A stretch of DNA of 8,447 nucleotides from Methanobacteriota archaeon (GTDB taxonomy: Archaea; Hydrothermarchaeota; Hydrothermarchaeia; Hydrothermarchaeales; SZUA-236). Each line of letters begins with the position of its first letter. The stretch's first letter is position 1. The notes beneath the pieces are model-generated. The model searched no databases. It was not told the DNA's origin and saw nothing but the letters and a program-made list of their open reading frames with translations. The stretch lies in the NCBI GenBank assembly GCA_003695745.1, contig RFHW01000119.1:1-8447 (forward strand). The letters run 5' to 3'. A program made the translations under genes and the position numbers. Shown here in pieces: positions 1 to 6,238 of the stretch.

Positions 1-2
1 CG

Positions 3-29
3 GCAGAGGAGATTAAAGGGCTCGTATAA
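3..29 (+). CDS. possible C-terminal tail of a convergent gene cut by the left edge
   Basis: The plus-strand frame starting at base 3 reads A-E-E-I-K-G-L-V followed by TAA at 27-29. The eight codons look protein-like (two Glu, Lys, then Gly-Leu-Val), and the stop falls about 25 bp before the convergent cooC stop, a normal spacing for two genes meeting tail to tail. Nothing else supports it: the fragment is too short to identify and another plus frame also stays open across the edge. Treat it as a hint that a plus-strand gene ends here, not as an established gene. Confidence 0.25.
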   Translation, partial: AEEIKGLV

Positions 30-38
30 AAAGGGGGG
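28..38 (-). terminator. candidate U-run terminator downstream of cooC
   Basis: On the minus strand, about 17 bases after the cooC stop codon, a run of six C is followed by TTTTTATA (the T5 run is at 32-28). Archaeal RNA polymerase commonly stops at short U-rich tracts without needing a stable hairpin, and I see no convincing hairpin here. This would end the transcript carrying the zinc-ribbon gene and cooC. The call rests on base composition and position only. Confidence 0.3.
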
Positions 39-54
39 ACCCGCGGAAAGAAGG

Positions 55-795
55 TCATGCCATAATCCTGTGCAGGATCTCTCTGATGCTCTTCAGGGCA
101 GCCGAGCCGTGATATGTGAAGAGGGGTTTTTTTGTCATGTCCGCCTCTATCACCGCCTCGTCAAAGGGGATGGTGCCTGCAAGCTCGAAGTCAAGGGAAC
201 TCCTGACGAACTCCTCCTGGGCAGGTGTGGAGATCTTGTTTGCCACGCCAAGGACCTCCCTTATGCCGATCTCCTGTGATAGGGTGTTGATGCGGTTTGC
301 CGTTTCAACGGCCTTTTCGCTGGGCTCGCAGACAACGAGCATTCGGTCAAACCTCTCGGCAACGTTCCGGCCGAGGTGCTCAACACCTGCCTCGGTGTCC
401 AGGATCAGGACCTCATCCTTCTTAAGCGCAAGATGACGGAGAAGGGCCTTTAAAAAAGCGGTTTCAGGGCAGATGCAGCCCTCGCCGCCGCGCTCCACCG
501 TCCCCATTACGATGAGCCTGAGGCCGTCCCTCCCTGTGGAGAACCTATCAGGTATATCGTCCACCCGCGGGTTGAGCCTGAAGACACCTCCCTCCATCAC
601 CGTCCGCTCTCTGATGAGGTCCTTCAGCCCTGATATGGGCTGCGGGTTCTCAAGGCCCAGGGCTGAGTGAAGGTTCATGGAGGGGTCTGAGTCCACAGCA
701 AGGACCTTTCTGCCTTCTTCTGCAAGTATCATGGCCATGGTGCCTGCGAAGGTCGTCTTCCCCACCCCCCCTTTTCCGGAGACCACGAGCTTCAT
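55..795 (-). CDS. cooC: CooC-type nickel-insertion ATPase for carbon monoxide dehydrogenase
   Basis: This 246-residue protein belongs to the MinD/SIMIBI class of P-loop ATPases. It opens with a deviant Walker A motif GKGGVGKTT (residues 7-15) including the signature lysine K8, followed by a switch I segment V-D-S-D-P (34-38) and a switch II segment D-T-E-A-G-V-E-H (133-140). The diagnostic feature is C-I-C-P with C107 and C109, matching the conserved C-x-C at the CooC dimer interface that binds nickel or zinc. CooC dimers use ATP to help load nickel into the active-site cluster of CO dehydrogenase, in the cytoplasm. The length is typical. The ATG start overlaps the upstream stop as ATGA, with GAGG about 8 bases ahead, so it is probably translationally coupled to the zinc-ribbon membrane protein gene. 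No CO dehydrogenase gene is visible in the window, so the client could be the archaeal CODH/ACS complex or another nickel enzyme. Confidence 0.9.
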   Translation of the reverse strand: MKLVVSGKGGVGKTTFAGTMAMILAEEGRKVLAVDSDPSMNLHSALGLENPQPISGLKDLIRERTVMEGGVFRLNPRVDDIPDRFSTGRDGLRLIVMGTVERGGEGCICPETAFLKALLRHLALKKDEVLILDTEAGVEHLGRNVAERFDRMLVVCEPSEKAVETANRINTLSQEIGIREVLGVANKISTPAQEEFVRSSLDFELAGTIPFDEAVIEADMTKKPLFTYHGSAALKSIREILHRIMA

Positions 796-1559
796 TGTGC
801 CTGCCTCACAAGGACAAAGTCAAGGGTGGCCCTGCCAGCCTCTCCGCCTGTATGGGAGCTGCTGATGGACTCCAGCACCCCTGTGATGTTCCTGCCTGAA
901 GGGTCTATCCGGGCTGTGAGCGTGTCAGTGGCAGGGGCGCCGAAGACCTTGCCTCTCTGGTATATGGTGCTCTTCCCGCCGCCCTTTATCTCAAGGCCCT
1001 CAATGGCATATCGCCCCCGGTATACGATGACCCCTTCGCTGCGGTCGAACTCCCTTGGGTTGGTGTTCAAGGTATATGTCCCGTCTCGATTGAACTCGGC
1101 GTCGCCGATGAAATGGAGGTCTGAAAAGCTACTGAGGTTCGCTGAGGCGATGATCCAGCTGCCTGTCACGTCAGGTGTGGCCACATCAGAGGTGTTCACA
1201 GGCCCGGATGAGGGGGCGGGGGACAGGGAGGGCCGGGTGGTTGACACAGGAGATGTGGTTGTCTCCATTGGGGCGGCTGTCTTAAAGGATGGGGCGGTCC
1301 CGCGCCCGGGGTTTTGAAGGGCCATGTAACCTGCTCCAAAGGCTGCCAGTATGACCGCCACAATCAGGGCCGCCGCCTTCCCAGAGGGCATGGCCTTCTC
1401 CCGTGGAGGCCTTTCCTCTGCCGCCGTGATCTCGCCCTTCACCTCGTCGAAGCCGCAGCGCGGGCATCTGGGCTCTTTCAGGCCCTTGTACCACCGGCAT
1501 CTGGGGCACCACGGTGAGAAGCCCTCAGCCCCTTCCTGCCTTTTCTCTTCCACTGCCAT
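792..1559 (-). CDS. zinc-ribbon, single-TM protein with extracytoplasmic beta-rich domain, function unknown
   Basis: I do not recognise this 255-residue protein as a named family. Four parts are visible. Residues 17-35 form a small zinc ribbon with two C-P-R-C knuckles (C18/C21 and C32/C35). Residues about 62-82 form one hydrophobic helix. Residues about 85-128 are a Ser/Thr/Pro-rich linker. Residues about 130-255 look like an all-beta domain, with G-S-W at 133-135 and a D-G-T-Y-T-L segment at 159-164 reminiscent of lipocalin-like folds. Arg and Lys before the helix suggest the ribbon is cytoplasmic and the C-terminal domain outside. N-x-S/T sequons at N122, N141 and N224 lie in the outside part and could be glycosylated. 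The stop overlaps the cooC start (ATGA). The gene is preceded by 56 bp containing a possible promoter, and no SD sequence is seen before its ATG. A sensing or scaffolding role is only a guess. Confidence 0.85.
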   Translation of the reverse strand: MAVEEKRQEGAEGFSPWCPRCRWYKGLKEPRCPRCGFDEVKGEITAAEERPPREKAMPSGKAAALIVAVILAAFGAGYMALQNPGRGTAPSFKTAAPMETTTSPVSTTRPSLSPAPSSGPVNTSDVATPDVTGSWIIASANLSSFSDLHFIGDAEFNRDGTYTLNTNPREFDRSEGVIVYRGRYAIEGLEIKGGGKSTIYQRGKVFGAPATDTLTARIDPSGRNITGVLESISSSHTGGEAGRATLDFVLVRQAQ

Positions 1560-1582
1560 CAGAGGGATAAAGGACCGTTAAA

Positions 1583-1591
1583 CCTTAAAAA
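1583..1591 (-). promoter_or_regulatory. candidate internal promoter for the zinc-ribbon gene/cooC pair (leaderless)
   Basis: The minus-strand sequence T-T-T-T-T-A-A-G-G resembles an archaeal TATA box and sits in the only sizeable gap of the minus-strand cluster. Its centre is about 28 bases ahead of the A of the ATG at 1559. Archaeal transcription usually starts about 26-27 bases after the TATA centre, so the RNA would begin essentially at the start codon. The lack of an SD sequence before that ATG fits a leaderless message. The same T run might instead end the tldE transcript. Confidence 0.35.
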
Positions 1592-1615
1592 CATTGCCAC
1601 CCCTTTCAGGAGAGC

Positions 1616-2872
1616 TCATCCGCTCACCGACAGAGGTGGTAGCCAGATGCTTGGCGAGACCACGGCCGAGTACTGCCTCACATCGCTGCCGAATCCAACG
1701 CCGCCCTGGAGGATGGTGAAGATGTTGCCGCTTATGATCGCCTTTTTCACAGGTCTGCCGTTGAGATAGGCGTTTCGTGTCTCGCAGGAGAAATCGCCTG
1801 AGATGGGGTTTGATGTGTGGGCGCCGATGAGGCCGTGGACCACAAGGGCCTCCTCCTCGCTTTCGATCCTCTGGCCGCCGGTGACGATGAAGTTGGAGGG
1901 CCCCACCTGTGGGAGGCTGGAGTGGGAGGCCCGCACCCCGTTCCCGGTGCTTTCACAACCCTCCTTGGCGGCGGTGTACATGTCATAGAGGAAGCCTCTG
2001 AGAATGCCTTTCTCCACGAGCACCGTCCTTTTGGATGCCACCCCCTCGTCGTCGAAGGGCTCGCTCATAAGGCCGCCTTCCATCGTCGGATCGTCCACGA
2101 TGGTCACATCCGAGAAGACCTCCTCATCCACCATGCCCTGGAGCTTTGACCTCCCTCTCTGCACGTTGTCGGCGCTGAAAGAGGGGATGAGCGCATATTC
2201 AAAGAGCTCTGCAACGGCCATGGGCCTGAGTATCACCGGCATCTCACCTGCCTCCAGCCTCGCCGGGTTCAGAGAGCTCAGCGCAAGCCTGCAGGCCTCC
2301 CCGGCAACCTCCAGGGGATCTATGTCCTTCCTCCTGGAGACCTGGAAGTGGAATCCTGTGGAAGGTCCGCCGTTCTTTGCCACTGTCGAGAGATAGGCTG
2401 AGATGGACGCCTCTTTTTTCACAGCATAGAGGCCCTTTGTGTTGGCTACGGTGGTCTGGGAGGTGCTCCATGAGAGGGCGCCTGCTGTGGGGTCCACGCC
2501 TTTATGGTCCCTGCAGGCCCCTACAAGCTCCCCGGCCATCTTGATGCCTTCCTCCACATCCATCTCAAAGAGGGGCTGATCTCTGTCCAGATATCTCTGC
2601 TCGCCCGGGAGAGCGTGGTGCCGGTCCTCCTCGGCGCTCCCTGCCACCTTCACAGCCATCTCCAGCGCATCCCCATCGAGCCTGTTTGAAAAATAAAATC
2701 CCATTCTGTGGTTCTTCAACACCCTTATGCCATAGCCCTCTGAGCTGTTCTCCTTGAAGAGGTCTATCCCGTATCTCTTTGTCTTCACAGTGAAGGTCCG
2801 GGTGCGCAGATGGAATATCTCGGCTTCATCTGCAGTCTTTGAAAGCCTTTTCAGGGCCTCCTCCACCATCAT
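1616..2872 (-). CDS. tldE: TldE/PmbA-family protein, non-catalytic partner of TldD
   Basis: This 418-residue protein is a paralogue of the adjacent TldD, sharing segments such as V-D-D-P-T-M-E-G (259-266), F-D-D-E-G (273-277), V-E-K-G-I-L (286-291) and S-T-G-N (308-311). It lacks the zinc site: where TldD has H-E-A-L-G-H, this protein has E-Y-A-L-I-P (225-230), and the distal cysteine region is absent. That is the known hallmark of TldE/PmbA, which pairs with TldD to form a cytoplasmic heterodimeric peptidase; in E. coli the pair matures microcin B17 and degrades the antitoxin CcdA. It is slightly shorter than the E. coli protein of about 450 residues. Two consecutive ATGs are possible starts; I chose the first because it makes an ATGA overlap with the tldD stop, with GGTGG just upstream. 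The gene is probably co-transcribed and translationally coupled with tldD. Confidence 0.93.
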   Translation of the reverse strand: MMVEEALKRLSKTADEAEIFHLRTRTFTVKTKRYGIDLFKENSSEGYGIRVLKNHRMGFYFSNRLDGDALEMAVKVAGSAEEDRHHALPGEQRYLDRDQPLFEMDVEEGIKMAGELVGACRDHKGVDPTAGALSWSTSQTTVANTKGLYAVKKEASISAYLSTVAKNGGPSTGFHFQVSRRKDIDPLEVAGEACRLALSSLNPARLEAGEMPVILRPMAVAELFEYALIPSFSADNVQRGRSKLQGMVDEEVFSDVTIVDDPTMEGGLMSEPFDDEGVASKRTVLVEKGILRGFLYDMYTAAKEGCESTGNGVRASHSSLPQVGPSNFIVTGGQRIESEEEALVVHGLIGAHTSNPISGDFSCETRNAYLNGRPVKKAIISGNIFTILQGGVGFGSDVRQYSAVVSPSIWLPPLSVSG

Positions 2873-4221
2873 CTCATACCACCCACCGTGGCATATGTCC
2901 TTATGGCCCCGCCGCCGTCGCCCACAGGCACCGCCTGGCCCTCTTTGCCGCAGAAGCCGATGTGCATCCCTAAGCCCCTTCCAACGGCGTCCACCTTCTT
3001 CAGGATCTCAAGGGTCTCTCCTGAGAGGGCCACATCCTTCACAGGCGATGTGAGCTCGCCTTTCTCTATCAGAAAACCCTCCTCTGCGCTGAACTGGAAC
3101 ACGCCCTTTGCCGTGTCCACCTCCCCTCCCTTCGAGCCCAGAAGATACACGCCGTGGTCTATGCCCTCCAGAAGCTCCTCAAGCTCTGCGCTGCCGGGAG
3201 CGAGATGGGTGTTGCTCATCCTCACAACAGGCTGATATTCGAAGCCCTGGGCCCTGGCGTTCCCGGTGTTCTCCATGCCGAGCCTTGAGGAGGTCTCCCT
3301 TGAATGGAGATAGCTCTTCAGGACGCCCTTCTCTATGACCGTTGTCCTGCCCGCTCTGGTGCCCTCATCATCATAGATGTAGAATCCAAAAGAGCCCTCT
3401 ATGGTGGGGTCATCGTAGACCGTCACCTCCCGGGAGGCAACTTCCTCCCCGATCCGACCCTCAAGTATGGACTCGCCCTGGAGCACGTGGTCCGCCTCGA
3501 CGGCATGGCCAAGCGCCTCATGGATGAAGACGCCTGTGAGCTGGGGGTCGAGGACAACCCTGTATCTGCCGCTTGGAGCGCTCTTTGCCTCCAGCAGCCG
3601 CAGCGCCTTTCCAGCCGCCTTCTCCGCCGCCCTCTCAGGCTCTCTGAGGAACTCGAATCCTGCTGTGGCCCCTGTCCTCTCGCTCCCCACCTGAAGCTCG
3701 CCGTCCCTTCTTGCAAAGACCGATGCGAAGAAGGCCACCCGCGTATGATCTGATTCGATCCTCGTCCCCTCTGAGTTCATGTAGACCTTGGTTGTGGTGG
3801 AGTCCATGTAGGTGAAGGAGGAGCTCACAACACTGTCAATGTCTTTGATGGACTCATAGGCGCGGCGCCCCAGCTCGATCTTGTCCTCAAGAGGCACCTC
3901 TGCAGGCGGGACCCGGGGCCTTGTTGAAACCCTGTCCACAACACCTCCGCGGGGGTTGAAGGGCACCTCATCATCACCGCTTTTTGCGGCCTTACAGGCC
4001 CTCTGGGCGGCCTCCAGCACATCGCCCGGCTTGTTTGTGGATGCAAAGCCCCATACCCTGTCAAGGACCCTGATGCCGTAGCCGGAGCTCCTGCCTGTGG
4101 ATATGTCCTTCGCCCTGCCGTCCTTTGTGACTATCGTCGTGGAGCTGCTGGACTGGAATGTGACATCGATGAACCTTGCTGGGAGGCTTAGCACCCGCTC
4201 GATGGAGCCCTCCTCAAGCAT
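2869..4221 (-). CDS. tldD: TldD-family zinc metallopeptidase
   Basis: This is the catalytic subunit of the TldD/TldE peptidase. Numbered from the upstream ATG at 4242, the protein has 457 residues with the zinc motif H-E-A-L-G-H (H241, E242, H246) and the third ligand in G-F-C-G-K-E-G-Q (C431), followed by a Gly-rich segment (441-445). The order and length match E. coli TldD. The characterised enzyme is a heterodimer that threads unfolded peptides into a closed chamber and cuts them. I prefer the second ATG at 4221 (450 residues) because AGGTGG lies 6 bases ahead of it, overlapping the lonB stop, and because the first seven residues look dispensable. The ATG at 4242, overlapping lonB by 11 bases, has only a distant GGGAG. 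The stop overlaps the tldE start. The position directly behind lonB suggests a joint role in protein turnover. Confidence 0.95.
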   Translation of the reverse strand: MLEEGSIERVLSLPARFIDVTFQSSSSTTIVTKDGRAKDISTGRSSGYGIRVLDRVWGFASTNKPGDVLEAAQRACKAAKSGDDEVPFNPRGGVVDRVSTRPRVPPAEVPLEDKIELGRRAYESIKDIDSVVSSSFTYMDSTTTKVYMNSEGTRIESDHTRVAFFASVFARRDGELQVGSERTGATAGFEFLREPERAAEKAAGKALRLLEAKSAPSGRYRVVLDPQLTGVFIHEALGHAVEADHVLQGESILEGRIGEEVASREVTVYDDPTIEGSFGFYIYDDEGTRAGRTTVIEKGVLKSYLHSRETSSRLGMENTGNARAQGFEYQPVVRMSNTHLAPGSAELEELLEGIDHGVYLLGSKGGEVDTAKGVFQFSAEEGFLIEKGELTSPVKDVALSGETLEILKKVDAVGRGLGMHIGFCGKEGQAVPVGDGGGAIRTYATVGGMR

Positions 4222-4227
4222 GGGGCG

Positions 4228-4233
4228 CCACCT
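4228..4233 (-). promoter_or_regulatory. ribosome binding site favouring the downstream tldD start
   Basis: AGGTGG on the minus strand matches the anti-SD complement and stands 6 bases before the ATG at 4221. It shares bases with the TAG stop of lonB (4234-4232), so a ribosome ending lonB would already cover this site. This favours re-initiation at 4221 over the ATG at 4242. Confidence 0.55.
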
Positions 4234-6121
4234 AGAGGACATGCTTCTTGGCAGCTCCCTTGGGCACTTCCTTTGGAACAGGTATGAAGGTCTTTATCCT
4301 CTCCAGGAGCCCCTCTGTGCTCTCGCCGGCTGTCAGGGCGTTCTCAAGCACCTGTGAAAGGGTCTTCACCGGGATGATCTCCACCTTCGCCTTGGCCTTC
4401 CTGTCAAGGAGTATGTCCTTCATGTTGCCAGAGGGTATTATGACCTTTTTGATGCCTGCCGATATGGCTGCCTCGATCTTGGCCGTTATCCCTCCCACCG
4501 GGAGCACATCGCCCCTCACGCTCAGAGACCCTGTCATGGCAACGGACTGATCAATAGGGATGTTCTCCAGAGCGGATATAACGGCTGTGGCCACCGAGAT
4601 GGATGCGCTGTCGCCCTCCACACCCTCATAGGTCTGGAGGAACTGGATGTGGATGTCATAGCTGGAGATGTCCCTGCCTGTGTGCTTCTTGATGAGGGCG
4701 GATACGTTCTGGATGGCCTCCTTGGCGATGGTGCGCAGCTTCCCTGTGGCGATGATCTTGCCCTCCTCCCTGCTCTGGGCAGGCGCCACCTCGGCCACGA
4801 TGGGCAGGATGACACCTGAGTCGCCTATCACGGCAAGCCCGTTCACCCTGCCCACCTCTGCGCCGGACCTCTTATACACATCATACTCCTTCTTCACGCT
4901 GATGTATCTGTCAGCCACCTGCTGCTCCAGAGACTTGGAGAGCTCCTTTGCAAGCTGCACATGCCTCTTTGTCACCAGCTCGGCGCCCTCGTTCACGGCC
5001 ACATCGCCTGCAGCCCTCACAAGGCCGCCAAGACCCCTGAGCTTGAGGGTGAGCTTGCCCCGCCGCCCGGCCAGCTTCTTGGCCTGCATTATGATCTCGA
5101 TCACCGCATCCCTCCTGAAATGAGGTATCTTGCCGTCTTTTTTGACCTCCTGGGCCACAAAGCGGACCAGCCTGTTGCGGTTCTCAGGGGTGTCGTCCAT
5201 GACATCCTTCATATAGACCTCATAGCCATAGCCGCGGATCCTTGATCTGAGGGCGGGGTGCATGCCCTTGATGGCCTCCAGATTCCCGGCAGCGATGAGC
5301 ACGAAGTCGCAGGGCACAGGCTCTGTCCTCACCATGGCGCCTGAGCTTCGCTCGCTCTGGCCTGTGATGGGATATTTCTTCTCCTGCAGGGCGGTGAGCA
5401 GGCTCTGCTGGGAGTGGATGTCAAGGGTCTTTATCTCATCTATGAAGAGCACGCCTTTGTGGGCCTTGTGGATGGCGCCTGCCTCCACCAGATCGTGGGA
5501 GGGCGTCTCAAGCCCGCCTGACTGGAAGGGGTCGTGGCGCACATCGCCGAGGAGCGCGCCGGCGTGAGAGCCTGTGGCATCTACAAAGGGCGCCTTCACC
5601 CTCTTGGAGTTGTTCACAAGGAGCTTGGGCACCATAACCTCCTCCTTGACCTTCACATACTGCCGCATCATCAGCAGGAAGGTGGTGGCGATAATGCCGC
5701 CGAAGAGTATGAGGGGCTGTCTCAGCACAAAGGCATAGGTGAGCGTGAGGAAAAGGATCAGGAGGAAGGTGAGCCTGAAGACGAAGTTTATGGGCATCTC
5801 CGCCTTCTTCTTCTGCTCCTTGAATCTCCGGATGATCTCCTCTCCCTCGCCTGCCTTCACCACCTCTATCCTTGGCGTGTTCTTGTCCTCAGGGTTCGGA
5901 TGGACAAGGATGTCCTGCAGCTCCTCAACAGGCAGGAGCTCGGCCATGCCCTGCCCCAGCATGCTCTTGCCTGTGCCGGGCTCGCCGATGAGCAGGATAT
6001 GTCTCTTCTGCTTCGCCGCCTTTTTAATGACCTCTACAGCCGTCTCCTGGCCGATGACCTGGTCGATAAGGCTCTCCGGGACCTTTATCTCCTCTGTTGT
6101 CTCAAAGTCCATCAGCTTCAA
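4232..6121 (-). CDS. lonB: LonB, membrane-anchored ATP-dependent Lon protease
   Basis: This 629-residue protein is an archaeal LonB. It has an AAA+ module with Walker A GEPGTGKS (46-53), Walker B L-F-I-D-E-I (225-230), a sensor-1-like A-A-G-N (277-280) and R-S-R (292-294). Two transmembrane helices (about 111-131 and 134-153) lie between Walker A and Walker B, which is diagnostic for LonB. The C-terminal protease domain carries the Ser-Lys dyad: S505 in E-G-D-S-A-S and K548 in G-G-I-T-A-K. The 43-residue spacing agrees with my recollection of the Archaeoglobus Lon dyad. It unfolds and degrades proteins at the inner face of the cytoplasmic membrane. The start is TTG at 6121, supported by AAGGAG 8 bases upstream; the alternative ATG at 6112 would be three residues shorter and 17 bases from that site. 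It is first in the minus-strand cluster and is followed closely by tldD. Confidence 0.97.
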   Translation of the reverse strand: MKLMDFETTEEIKVPESLIDQVIGQETAVEVIKKAAKQKRHILLIGEPGTGKSMLGQGMAELLPVEELQDILVHPNPEDKNTPRIEVVKAGEGEEIIRRFKEQKKKAEMPINFVFRLTFLLILFLTLTYAFVLRQPLILFGGIIATTFLLMMRQYVKVKEEVMVPKLLVNNSKRVKAPFVDATGSHAGALLGDVRHDPFQSGGLETPSHDLVEAGAIHKAHKGVLFIDEIKTLDIHSQQSLLTALQEKKYPITGQSERSSGAMVRTEPVPCDFVLIAAGNLEAIKGMHPALRSRIRGYGYEVYMKDVMDDTPENRNRLVRFVAQEVKKDGKIPHFRRDAVIEIIMQAKKLAGRRGKLTLKLRGLGGLVRAAGDVAVNEGAELVTKRHVQLAKELSKSLEQQVADRYISVKKEYDVYKRSGAEVGRVNGLAVIGDSGVILPIVAEVAPAQSREEGKIIATGKLRTIAKEAIQNVSALIKKHTGRDISSYDIHIQFLQTYEGVEGDSASISVATAVISALENIPIDQSVAMTGSLSVRGDVLPVGGITAKIEAAISAGIKKVIIPSGNMKDILLDRKAKAKVEIIPVKTLSQVLENALTAGESTEGLLERIKTFIPVPKEVPKGAAKKHVL

Positions 6122-6129
6122 TTAATCCG

Positions 6130-6135
6130 CTCCTT
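6130..6135 (-). promoter_or_regulatory. ribosome binding site deciding the TTG start of lonB
   Basis: AAGGAG on the minus strand ends 8 bases before the TTG at 6121-6119. That spacing is ideal for TTG and poor for the in-frame ATG at 6112 (17 bases), so the rare start codon is the better choice. Confidence 0.6.
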
Positions 6136-6169
6136 GATACACTCCATAGATAAAAGTTAACGTGGTCAA

Positions 6170-6177
6170 TTATATAG
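6170..6177 (-). promoter_or_regulatory. candidate TATA box for lonB
   Basis: The minus-strand sequence CTATATAA is a good archaeal TATA-box match. Transcription starting about 27 bases downstream (near 6146) would give a leader of about 25 bases containing the AAGGAG ribosome binding site. A second A/T-rich candidate (TTTTATC, about 6151-6157) lies closer to the gene but would leave almost no leader, which fits less well with the strong SD. Confidence 0.5.
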
Positions 6178-6187
6178 ATGTGCCCCC

Positions 6188-6195
6188 ATATATAC
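6188..6195 (+). promoter_or_regulatory. alternative TATA box for prs (leadered transcript)
   Basis: ATATATAC is TATA-like. A start about 27 bases downstream (near 6218) would give a leader of about 20 bases that includes the AGGTG ribosome binding site of prs. It competes with the better-placed box just downstream, and either or both may be used. Confidence 0.35.
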
Positions 6196-6200
6196 CTTGC

Positions 6201-6215
6201 TGAAACTTTTAAGTA
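6201..6215 (+). promoter_or_regulatory. candidate BRE/TATA promoter for prs
   Basis: TGAAAC (6201-6206) resembles a purine-rich transcription factor B recognition element and directly precedes the TATA-like TTTTAAGTA (6207-6215). The TATA centre is about 27 bases from the prs ATG at 6239, so transcription from it would begin at or next to the start codon, giving a leaderless message. Confidence 0.45.
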
Positions 6216-6228
6216 TATGTTGCAATCC

Positions 6229-6233
6229 AGGTG
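6229..6233 (+). promoter_or_regulatory. ribosome binding site deciding the prs start
   Basis: AGGTG stands 5 bases before the ATG at 6239 and supports that start over the in-frame TTG at 6197, which would lie within the promoter region. Confidence 0.55.
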
Positions 6234-6238
6234 CTGAT

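Noticed and set aside
127..133. Run of seven T (A7 in the cooC reading frame) as a programmed -1 frameshift site
   Set aside because: The run is in phase with the slippery pattern A-AAA-AAA, but the -1 frame ends after about a dozen codons, no stimulatory structure is evident, and the normal frame completes a full-length CooC.
826..1317. Plus-strand 163-codon open frame opposite the zinc-ribbon gene
   Set aside because: It is antisense to a gene with a coherent domain layout and shared overlaps with its neighbour; its translation shows no recognisable domain.
1616..2872. TldE as a degraded TldD pseudogene
   Set aside because: Loss of the zinc residues is the normal state of the TldE/PmbA branch; the frame is intact and the remaining conserved segments are preserved.
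5534..6160. Plus-strand 208-codon open frame opposite the 5' part of lonB
   Set aside because: It lies fully antisense to a gene with every LonB motif, has a Leu/His/Glu-biased composition typical of reverse reading of GC-rich codons, and shows no motif or promoter of its own.
6171..6194. Inverted A/T repeat (TATAT...ATATA) between lonB and prs as an operator
   Set aside because: The arms consist only of alternating A and T, are already explained as TATA-like boxes, and the centre shows no symmetry.
6197..6238. Extended prs start at TTG adding 14 residues
   Set aside because: The extension would run through the TATA-like boxes, adds residues unlike the family N-terminus, and the ATG at 6239 has AGGTG at 5 bases and the family-typical beginning.
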